From Mesostigma viride (Eukaryota > Streptophyta > Mesostigmatophyceae > Mesostigmatales > Mesostigmataceae), in the NCBI GenBank assembly GCA_009746045.1, contig RPFO01000418.1, forward strand, positions 2,216,670 through 2,280,430: a stretch of DNA of 63,761 bases, in the 5' to 3' direction. Positions 12,756 to 23,100 of this stretch are shown here, in pieces (the stretch's first letter is position 1; every line of letters starts with the position of its first letter). The notes below the pieces were generated by a model. It had not been told where the DNA came from. It searched no databases and was given only the letters and a program-made list of their open reading frames with translations. A program made the translations under genes and the position numbers.

Positions 12756-12810
12756 CTACCATGGTCCGGATTCTCCCGATTTCTGGCCTGCGCTGGTTGT
12801 CTCCTTGATA
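12756..12810 (+). mobile_element. Copy of the 54-bp dispersed element (TACCATGGTCC...CTCCTTGATA)
   Basis: Nearly identical over its length to copies at 36,831-36,898 and 63,328-63,381. It sits just beyond the 3' end of the minus-strand dehydrogenase gene. No flanking duplication is visible at this copy. Confidence 0.75.
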
Positions 12811-12981
12811 GTATATGCTGTGACTTTCATGCCAGTGTCCTCCTCCACAGGACCTAATTTAGTCCGCCCGGCTACACGAGATCTTGGGAATTTTCGACGC
12901 GAACAGTTGAGGATTCACCATACTGAAGGCCGCCATTTCAAGGACCCAAATCCAACTTGTGCTATATCCCGTTGCCCCCTG

Positions 12982-15900
12982 CTAGCTGCACACCAAGTGC
13001 ACCTTGAGGCACCCGTTGGTCGCTGCCCTCTCCAGCGCGGCCTGCGCCTGATCCAACGGGTACGTGGCCGTGACATATTTATCCAAGTCCAGCGCCCCGC
13101 TGCCCAGTAGCCCAAGCGCTTTGTCCATGGGCCCGCAGCGTGAGCCGACGACCCGGATCTCATTAATCACAATCGGTGCATTGTTGAACCCGGCGCCCTG
13201 CGCGCACGTGCTCTTGAGGACCAACGTGCCCATGGGCGCCAGCAAGGAGAGCGCCAGGTCGACGCCACCTGGCGACCCGGTCGCGTCCACCACCACGTCA
13301 AAGGCCTGGCGGAACTCGTCCCTCGAGCACGCATCCACGTGGGCCGTGCGCGCCAGGTGGGCCACCAGGGACATCTTGTCCTCGTGCTTCCCGAACAGGA
13401 CGGGGCGTTGCGGTAACGACTGCCGGCCGATCACCTCGCAGATCATGAGCCCCAGCTTGCCATCGCCAAGGATGGCCACCTTGGTCTTGCGGGACAGCTG
13501 TTGCAGGACAGGCACCGTGCACCGTATGTGCCCCCAACACAAGTTCAAGCAATATCCATGAAAACATGCATGGTAAAATGAGTCGTTGTGTATAAGCAAC
13601 TAAAATGTACACTTAAATTCAATGTTTCTGGGTGCGGGCATTGATGCAAAATGCGAAGCAAAGGGCTTTGCGTGTCCATGCAGTTAGTTAGTTAGCTAGT
13701 TAGTTAGTTGAATCCCACGCGTGTCCATGCAGTACAGGCATTCACGCCTTAAGTTGGGTTGGCTTAAGTTGGGTTCACGCCTTAAGTTGGGTCGCAGTGG
13801 GCTGCATGGCGAACCCAACTTAAGGCTGATGGCTGCACTAGGAAAAACCCAACTTAAGGCGTGTAGGGGCTTCTAGCGCGGTGTGGCACTGATTTTTTAC
13901 TGCCGCGACTTGAGTTTTTTCCCGCGCCGGTGGTCCGACAGGGTTTCCGCGCCATCCAACACTAAGCATCTATAAAATTCACTGCATGTCTTGGTCAGTT
14001 GGGCGCTGAAATCAGTCATCATTGTATTATATACATGGGCAAACGGCTTGCTGTTCAAACGCGTTCGTCACATTAGAACCCATCATATTGTCTCCTTGAT
14101 AAATGCGACACAATGCCCGACAAAACCGATAAGGCCAAATGGAACGCACTGTTTTCGGGCAGCGGGGCAGCGTCCAGCAAAAAGCATAAATGAGACACCA
14201 CAGGCGAGAAGGCAGGTGGCAAGGGCCGGCAAGCTGTCAAACCAGCAAAAATTGAGCGGCTATGGCCTTCGGCTTGTCGTAAGGGTTGCTGCGCTCTCTG
14301 ACATGGCGACATATTTCGCCGGGATCAGCAACGTTGTTGGCATTCACGTGCAAACCAGTTCACCGTTATTAGACCAGTCCTGGTGACAGTGGCCATGGAC
14401 GGGATTAATGCCGTTTGAGTCCGGATGCTAGGGAGGACGAGGCTAGAGAGTAAATAGAGTAGCCACGATTACCGCGCATAATAGAACGCGCATGCCCTAT
14501 GCAGCACACCCAAGTTTTGGCTAGCACGGTGGGGTGCTTCACCTGCCCACAGCCGGTTTGAGGACTTGCATCCAAGTTCCGACCCGAAATACGACTTTGA
14601 TGGTGAATTCTTTAGTGCAGTTCGATCGGCCTTGTCGAGAGCTATCAAAAGACACCCTGAAGTCCTTCAGCAGGGCTGGGGGTCGCAAGTTATGGTAACG
14701 TAACGGCTTAAGTTGGGTTCACGCCTTAAGTTGGGTTGACCCCAAGAAACCCTCGAACCCAACTTAAGGCGTGAATGCCTGTACCGTGCTTCCCAATGAA
14801 GGTGAAGCAACCGTTGAAGCACCAATCCAAGAAACTTGCCGCAAAAATTAATACAGACGTATAGAGGAGTCATGGGCCACCGGCAGCTCAGTGTAAGAGG
14901 TCATGTAAAAACACACTGTCGTTCCTCTTCCAATGTACTGGTTCCAGTAGTGTCTAAGATGGTCTAAGAAGCTACTAAATGGTTCCAGTAATGTCTAAGA
15001 AGCTACTAAAAGAGATGGCATTGTCTATGAACTGGTTCCAGTAATGTCTAAGAAGCTACTAAAAGAGATGGCATTGTCTATGTACTGGTTCCAGTAATGT
15101 CTAAGAAGCTACTAAAAGAGATGGCATTGTCTATGTACTGGTTCCAGTAATGTCTAAGAAGCTACTAAAAGAGATGGCATTGTCTGGCCATGTTTCCCGC
15201 AAGCAGCAGTTTTACGGGTGGGTGGATTTGCATCAGTTTTAAGATGGGTGGAATTCTTGGATCCAATGAAAAAGGGGCAGGACAGTAGCAGGCACCAGCT
15301 GACGGATCCATAGGACGCAGCTCCCCCTGCTCCGCCACATGGAAGGCAGCAGCCAGCACTACAGTACTATGGTATACTACAGCACTACAGTACTATTGAT
15401 GGTATAGTACTACTGTCGAATGACCATAATCATTGCTAGACTGATACGTAATGCTTGACTAATTTAAAACTACCATACGCACCAAGCCCTGCTCCACCAC
15501 ACGGAAGATGCACAACCAGCCCTCATTTATAGCATTAAATCTATTAAGAAGCCCTGGAACTAGTGACATACGCACCCGCCCTTATTCCTAGTATCAAGTT
15601 TATTAAGAAGCTACTGCAGTAGTAGCATGGTACCACTGGCATACGCACCAGCCCCTGCTCCACCACACGGAAGGAGCGCAACCAGCCCTTATTCATGGTG
15701 CTACAATTAACACTATTGAGAAGCTGTGGTACTACTGGCATACGCACCAGCCCCTGCTCCACCACACGGAAGGAGCGCAACCAGCCCTTATTCCTGGTGC
15801 TACTCTTAACTCTATTGAGAAGCTGTGGTACTACTGGCATACGCACCAGCCCCTGCTCCACCACACGGAAGGCAGCAGCCAGCGGCTCGGCGAACACGGC

Positions 15901-16927
15901 GTGGGCGTCCGATACGCCAGGTGGCACCTTGTGGAGGTTGCGTAGGGGAAGCGTCAGGTACTGGCGGAGGGAGCAGGTGGGTACAATAGCGTTGGTGAAT
16001 AGGGTACGGCAGGTGGGTGGGTGGGTAGGTGGGTGGGTGAGTACAATATGGTAGGTGGGTACAATAGCGTTGGTGAATAGGGGACGGCAGGTGGGTGGGT
16101 GGGTAGGTGGGTGGGTGAGTACAATAAGGTAGGTGGGTACAATAGCCTTGGTGAATAGGGTACGGTAGGTGGGTGGGTGAGTACAATATGGTAGGTGGGT
16201 ACAATAGCCTTGGTGAATAGGGTACGGTAGGTGGGTGGGTGAGTACAATATGGTAGGTGGGTACAATAGCCTTGGTGAATAGGGTACGGTAGGTGGGTGG
16301 GTGAGTACAATATGGTAGGTGGGTACAATAGCCTTGGTGAATAGGGTACGGTAGGTGGGTGGGTGAGTACAATATGGTAGGTGGGTACAATAGCCTTGGT
16401 GAATAGGGTACGGTAGGTGGGTGGGTGAGTACAATATGGTAGGTGGGTACAATAGCCTTGGTGAATAGGGTACGGTAGGTGGGTGGGTGAGTACAATATG
16501 GTAGGTGGGTACAATAGCCTTGGTGAATAGGGTACGGTAGGTGGGTGGGTGAGTACAATATGGTAGGTGGGTACAATAGCCTTGGTGAATAGGGTACGGT
16601 AGGTGGGTGGGTGAGTACAATATGAAAGGCGAATAGGATACGGTTCAGAGGCAAGCAGAGGGAAGGACGAAAGCATTCTTTGAAAGAGAGTCAGGTACTG
16701 CGGTGGCGGGATGGGCAGGAAAGCACGCAAATAGGAGTAAAACAACAGAGCTGAATAGAAGCCATGCACAGGGGCGTAATGTACTGGGATCAGGCGGCGT
16801 GTTCATGCTAGGCACTGCTTATGCGCAGCAAATCTTGAATTTGGATTGCGGTGGGGGCATACCTTACGTTATCAAACTTACTTCCATTCATCAGGAACTG
16901 CCACGGGGCTGGTAAATTGACGCACAC

Positions 16928-16974
<47 letters not shown>

Positions 16975-19296
16975 CAATAATTATTGTTATTATGCGCTGC
17001 GACATGATCAATGCAAAGCATTGAACTCAATTAATCAAAGAAATACCAGAAATCAGGTTTTAATGAATGTCCTCATGTCAAACGATTTGAAAAAAATGGA
17101 CGAGGCAAGACGAGGGCACGGAGAAGAGCACCAGAGTGCATGGAAAACTAAACCAAAGCGGTCTTCCCCAGCCTTGACTGCACCGTGCCCCCTCCCTACC
17201 ACCGCCTTCACGTGGGCATGCGTGACAACTACTCAAATCTATCTCACCAAAGCTGCAACTACTCGCCCCCTCCCTCCCTCGCCTGCACAGTCACTACTGC
17301 TGCCCTTGCCCCCTTTACCACCACGCCTCGCCCCGGTATCCTCGCAGTGCTGTGTTTAAATGTCCCCATGACACCGCAGGCTCACCCCTCCTCACCTGCG
17401 AATTATTAGTCATGTAGACTGCGCCACCTGCACATACGGCACAGGAAATCGCGTTCATCCCACGTCATATCACTGCACATATCCTATCTGCCCTATCACT
17501 GCACATATCCTATCTGCCCTATCACTGCACATATCCTATCTGCCCTATCACTGCACATATCCTATCTGCCCTATCACCGCACATATCCGATCTGTCCAAG
17601 CACTGCACATAACCTATCTGTCTTTTTACCGATCACTGCGCATACCTTCCATATGGCCCCCATCACCTGCACGTACGCAAACATTCATCCACCATGCACT
17701 CATCGATGTCATCCCCACCTAGCACAATCCCCCCCACGTGCCATGCTTGCCCAGTACCTTACCCCCACATCACGCCATCGACCATAGCGTGTAATGCCAC
17801 AAAGCAAAAGCATTTCTTGCCCTAACGGGGACGCGGTCATAAGATGGCACCACCCCCTGCCCCCCCTCACCTGCGCGCCCTCACCGACGTATGCATTTCT
17901 TGACCTTGATGGCGCCGCACCCTGCCCCATGCCCCCCTCACCTGCGGGTCCTCACCTGCGCATACGTGCCGCCCTCACCTGCGCATACGTGCCGTCCTTT
18001 CCCAAGATTCCCAACACGCTGCGCTTTGGGCAGTGATTGCGCGCCAGGTCAGGCACGCCGCTGTCGCACACGGTGCAAGCGGCCGCGCCCCCTTGGCAGC
18101 TGGCATCCGTGCCTCGCCGGCCAGCGCTGGTGCCCCCCTCGTCGCAACTGTCGTCAGGTCGTCCTTGGCCACCAGCGGTCCCCCCACTTGCCAATACACT
18201 TCCGTGTCCACTTTCGCAGGAACGACCCCCGCATGCCAGATTAATGTCGCCGCACACACGCTGGCCAATCCAATCGCAGGATGCCATCGCTGCATCCCCC
18301 CCGTCATTCCGGCCAAGCCCCGAGCCATCCGATGAGCTTCCACCGCCACCATGTGGCCCCACCGCCACCACGATGCCGACAAACTCGTGGCCGAGAGTTC
18401 CGCGGAAGCCCATGTACCCGCGCAGGATCTCGAGATCTGTGTTGCAGACGCCAGCGCGCAGCACCTGGGTGCAACCATACAGGCATGGCAACCATCAGGC
18501 GTCACAGCAACCATCAGGCGTTGCAGCAACCACACGCACGGGTTATTCAGGGGGAAGTGTCGCAGGACCAGGTGAACGCAGCACCTGGGTGCAACAAGCA
18601 GCAAAAGCAAGCAGTTTTCTAATTTTAGCAATAGCTGGGATGCGCTGAGTTTTCGCGTTTTTTTTTCGTAGAGACACTAAGGCAGCATTTGGTTCACTAC
18701 TTGCCGCCTGCCTCGATGATATTTGGGGTGCGCCGCGCCTGCCGCAAAATCAGCCAAACAAGCATTATTGTAAAAGCATCTCATTGGGCGGCACCTGCAA
18801 TGACAGTAAGCAAACAAGTATTATTGCCGCCACATCTACCAACGCACACAAAAGGACACCCACGGCGGCCTGTCAGATGTTCCTGGCCATGCGTGCTGAG
18901 TGAATTGTTTCGATGTCTGGCCATCAGCCTAGTTTCCCCCAAACACATCCTATGTGGCTGCCACAAAAGCTACACATCTAGCAGCTTCTTGGGAATGTAA
19001 TTCACCAAACCTATAACAAGAAAAATATGATCATGGAAAAAAATGAATATGATTAGGTCAATTGCAACAAAAAATTAGTGCAGCTCCAGGCGTCCTTGAA
19101 AGGGTCAACTCCAAGGAAACGGTATTTACCAGGTTATGTAAGTGACGTGCTGGCCACTGGGTTTAGACCTGCAGCCTAAAAATACGCTTACCTTGATCAG
19201 CGCTTCGCCTTCCGCCGGCTTCGGTACGTCAACCATTCGGAGAGAACCTGCATTTCCTTCCACCACGAAGGCTTGCATTAATGCGGCCGACGTCAT
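12982..19296 (-). CDS. Zinc-type medium-chain alcohol dehydrogenase (MDR/GroES-like), four exons
   Basis: Exons on the minus strand: 19,296-19,192 (ATG at 19,296), 18,464-17,979, 15,960-15,847 and 13,497-12,982 (TAG). All joins are phase 0 and GT-AG, giving about 406 residues against roughly 340-350 for relatives. The product should oxidise or reduce an alcohol/aldehyde with NAD(P). Visible: MDR start VVEGNAGSLRMVDVPKP, catalytic-zinc cysteine in GVCNTD, the GHEFVG histidine/glutamate, structural-zinc lobe cysteines ending RNHCP, Rossmann turn GDGKLGLM and a normal C-terminus. Exon 2 carries two Gly/Ser-rich insertions: about 20 residues after VVAVG, and about 50 residues between the first lobe cysteine and CTVC. 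The second could be an unspliced intron. The substrate cannot be told. Splice sites are duplicated nearby (see findings). Confidence 0.9.
13733..13864. mobile_element. Short inverted-repeat element, TACAGGCATTCACGCC ends (MITE-like)
   Basis: The left end reads TACAGGCATTCACGCCTTAA and the right part ends AACTTAAGGCGTG, with further internal direct and inverted copies of CTTAAGTTGGG. Most of it can fold into a hairpin. It lies in the last intron of the dehydrogenase gene. Ends of the TA-CAG type resemble Tc1/mariner MITEs; that assignment is an inference. Confidence 0.7.
14705..14783. mobile_element. Second CTTAAGTTGGG inverted-repeat element
   Basis: Begins CTTAAGTTGGGTTCACGCC and ends AAGGCGTGAATGCCTGTA, the reverse complement of the first element's left end. 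The centre (TTGACCCC...CCTCGA) is shared with the copy at 39.2 kb. Same intron as the copy at 13.7 kb. Confidence 0.7.
14938..15180 (+). repeat. 53-bp tandem array, about 4.5 copies
   Basis: The unit starts TGGTTCCAGTAATGTCTAAG and continues through GGCATTGTCTATGTAC. The first copy is shorter and diverged. Inside the last dehydrogenase intron. Confidence 0.9.
15300..15890 (-). repeat. Tandem duplications of the 3' end of dehydrogenase exon 3 with its splice donor
   Basis: On the minus strand the true exon end (CTTCCGTGTGGTGGAGCAGG, then GCTG|GTGCGT) is repeated downstream at about 15,742-15,790, 15,642-15,680 and 15,475-15,512, with a fifth diverged copy at 15,318-15,358 that includes more of the exon. 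The spacing of the first copies is about 99-100 bp. Each copy retains the end of the exon and three keep the GTGCGTATG donor. Confidence 0.85.
15968..16628 (+). repeat. 62-bp tandem array upstream of exon 3
   Basis: The unit begins GGTAGGTGGGTACAATAGCC and ends GGTGAGTACAATAT. About ten copies, the first two longer because of extra GTGGGTAGG units. It ends only a few bases from the exon-3 acceptor of the minus-strand dehydrogenase. The Pro/Thr-rich minus-strand frames through it are not genes. Confidence 0.93.
16931..16971 (+). repeat. (AAT)n microsatellite
   Basis: About 13 units followed by AACAACAATAATTATTG, which can pair with it. Intronic in the dehydrogenase gene. Confidence 0.9.
17461..17640 (+). 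repeat. 26-bp tandem array
   Basis: The unit is ATCACTGCACATATCCTATC plus TGCCCT. About four good copies are followed by two or three decayed ones (ATCCGATCTGTCC, AACCTATCTGTC). Intronic. Confidence 0.9.
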
Positions 19297-20196
19297 GACT
19301 TGCGCCACCGTACCTACGAGCCCGTCGGGACGACCCTGGCGGTAGCGGACAGCAAGACGCGTCGCATGTCATGGCAGGACACCGAGTCAAACACTTCCAA
19401 TCTTATCGTTAAAATGTGTGTGTGTACAGAAACCTACCATCCACCGTTCTCAAGATGAGTGTCCAAGCGTACACATACATGCGCGCGAAATTAAATTGAT
19501 TTGAGCCCTCAATATGTTGTAAACAGCATAAATTTTCTCTATTCGAACCATCTAAAGGTGCATGCCGAATCCAACGATGAATCCACTTGGGACAACTTGC
19601 CTTCCACGCAAACGGCTTTCCTGTCGAAAGGCTGCAAGTCACGAAAACTAGAGCGACGCTTGCCAAGAAACGGGCATGATGGTCCGGGAAAAACCAGCTA
19701 ATTATTTGTAACTAAATCACAGAAATCTCATAAGAGGCAGTCCAAAAATAAAGTGAATGGCCGCAATGGCACTGCCAACTGCCAACCCATTACGGCAGTC
19801 TTGCACATGAGGGGAATTGGCACGTCTTCATTCTTCAATGTAGTGGTTCAAGTTAACCTGCCAGACGCCTCACGAAAGGATGTTGACAAGTGCCAGTACC
19901 CACCTCGCCAGTTGGCACGCTCGCGAGCGCGGGAAAGAGCCGTCCAACGGTTCACGAGGCCACGATTCACAGGTGTAACAATGAATCTCGTCCTCGTTGT
20001 AGATTCTGGCGCAGCGCCATGGCACGGGGGGAAAGATCTCCATATTTCGTCTCGCGCAGAGCATTCACCATGCCCAACAATTTGTCAAGCCCCGCGTAAT
20101 TTGCTGGCAAGAGCGCAGGTAGTTGGCAGCCCATCGTGCAGCTGCAGGCGTTCTTCAAACCCCCTTCAGCTGTACACCCCTGTATATTCTTCCACC

Positions 20197-23100
20197 ATGG
20201 CCGCCATCACCAGCATTTCGGCAAATGTGAAGTCGCAAGCTCTCGTCTCGTCGTTCTCGGGCTCCCGTGTGGTGATTCCCCGTCAACCAGCCCGGGTGGA
20301 GCAGAAGCGGTCGCTTAAAGTCCAGGCGCTGGTCAGTCTGCTCCTCAACCTTAAAAAAAAACAGAGCATATGGATCACATCTAGTGATTTCACGGCAGGG
20401 TGAATTTGACACTCGACTGCCTCTTTGGGAGATATGATATCCTTGCCTGCACTTCCAGAGATATGTTAGATATGCCAATCTTGGGTGGCAAGGCACTCAA
20501 AGCATATGATTTGGAGACCTGCTGGCGCAGCATTCGCACTACTGCGTCAGTTCCTGATGCCGTGATTCCTTTTCTCGTGGTCACTCGTCTCGGCATCGGA
20601 CTAACGATGCCGGCATTGTTACGTGGATGGCGTTCATCGTGCCCACGTGGACGTGGCAGATCAAGCACATGGTGCTCTTCAAAATGAAGAAGGACGTCCC
20701 CCTCGCGGAGATCAACGACTTCATGTCCACCATGTCTCGGTGGGTGGCCCACTTTCCCTTAGCCCGCCAGCTTATTCCTGTGATGTCGTTCCCCATCCAA
20801 CACCCCCAGATCCGATGCTATTTTAGGAAGCACATGCTATTTTAGGAAGCAGGACCAGGACTTTACTTGGACAAAACTTGCAGCTGGCCCCACCCCACCC
20901 AAGGATAAGGACCAAGTCAGGGATATTCGGGAGCGCCCAAAATCTTCTCAGTGCCTGTCTGCCTGACCGTCTACCCCCCTTCCCATCAGCTAGGCTTCGG
21001 AGGGCCACCCCTTACGTAAGGGGTCGCTTGCCCACTTCAAGTTCTACATACTACTACAATTCTAAGTCCATATCCAGCCCTAGGCTTCGCGGGGGCCACC
21101 CCTGACGTAAGTGGTCGCTATAGACACCTGTTCCGCCCAGGCACATTCCCCTGGGGGTTTGTTCTACCCCTGGGCATTCCATGACAGAGGCGGTCTTGAT
21201 TACCGAGCGCAGCAGGGGCACAGTTGAAGATTATGAAAGTTTTGGTACCATACTGGATTCGAACACAGGACCTCTCGCACGATTTCATTACTATAGGGGT
21301 CTCCTGATCCGAAGGCATCCCATTCTGTAGCCCTACTGCATATTCAGGATCGTATTAATTACGATCATTTGATCCATTCTTATTACTATGACATCCATGG
21401 TGTGCTCGCCGCAGTAACCCTAGTAGCCCCTATTGGGGGTCCATGCTCTACATCATTTGATCCATTCTTATGACTACGACATCCATGGTGTGCTCGCCGC
21501 AGTAACCCTAGTAGCCCCTATTGTGGGTCCATGCTCGACATCATTTGATCCATTCTTACTGCTACGACATCCATGGTGTGCTCGCCGCAGTAACCCTAGT
21601 AGCCCCTATTGGGGGTCCATGCTCTACCATGTTGGGTTGCCCATTTTGCGTCAAAAAACTATGCCTGTTGGGGCCCCCTCTGTCGGGCTTTGAATGATGG
21701 TTGCCGGCCGATCATCACGCAGTCCGCATCAGGAAACTCAACATTGGCTCAACATTGGTTGAGTAGCACTAGTGCTCCTAGGCCTTAGGCATGTTGCCCC
21801 GATGAACAAGGTGTGCCCGTCACAGCACCTAGGTTGCCCACACAGGGCTCGGGCGAGCTATGCTGCCACCGGTTACGTGCTTTTCAATGCTGTTAGCGGT
21901 CATGTGCTTTGTAATGTCACTGGTTCCAGGCATCAGAGGAGGTTTATGCGGTCAATTGATCCATGTTGGTGGCCCGCATGCCATGGCATTGGGTGGCAGC
22001 GTCAAGCCGTCCCATGGTAGGCAATCGGCTAGCTGTTTACGGTCTAGGTTGTAAGAAATCCTTTTCAGAGTTCATTATCCATCCCAAGGGTAGGCAATCG
22101 CCTGAGCCCACCGACCCTGGGTCCTGGGGGGCCATCACCTGAAGCTCAGACTGCCCATCGGGTTGATGTTGCGCCTCTAACCAGTGACAAGTAAGGTGGA
22201 CTACGTGCCCATAGGGTTCATGTTGCGCCCCTAACCAGTGACAAGTGAGACGGGCTATGCGGTCTGCCCAGGTGCGATTGCAATGGGCCCAGCTGTCCCT
22301 TGCCTTGCGTCGCGGTGGCACTGACCGCGGAGCTGGTGATGGACGCTCCTATAAGAAATTATTGAAGTCCTGCGGATGATGGACGATCAGACAACCTTTT
22401 GTCACCCTATCTCTTATCTATTGGACCTTGCTCTTGTGCCTCTGTCCAACCCCTCTGGCGCCACATCTGTCCAACCCCTCTGGGACCGCAGGTACCCCAC
22501 CCACTTCCCAGGGATGCTCGACTTTTCCGGGGGCATCTACAAGAGCCCAGAGGGCTTCAACGACGTGAGTGTTGCCATCACATCACATAATATTGCTTTT
22601 TGCTGCCAATGATGACGTGGGTTTCGACGACGTGGGCATCGTTCTTGTGGAGTCTCGTTGTCCTGTTGGGGCAAGAATCTTGTGTACAGGGTATTAAGGA
22701 TGCGAGAATGTGCTGGCATTAGTTAGTGCGCATGTTTGGGATCCTGTCGCATCCGCTTGCCGGAGGAGGCGCATCTCCAGCGCTCTTCTCTCTCCCTCTC
22801 TCCCCATCCTCTTCTTGACTAATCTCCTAAACCCCTAAACTAAGCCCTAAAACCTAAACTACTCCCTAAACCTTAAACCCCAAACCCCAAACCCTAAACC
22901 TTAAACCCCAAACCCCAAACCCCAAACCCTAAACCTTCAACCCCAAACCCCAAACCCTAAATCCCAAGCCCCAAACCCCAAACCCTACACCCTAAACTAA
23001 ACCCCAAACCCTAAACCCTGAACCCCACCCGCATCCCCGAACCCGAAACCCTAAATCCTAAACCCAAAACCCAGAACCCAAAACCCCAAACCGGAAACCC

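Noticed and set aside
15544-16769. Pro/Thr/Tyr-rich protein of 270-360 codons on the minus strand
   Set aside because: Frames through the 62-bp array; the only supported coding part there is dehydrogenase exon 3.
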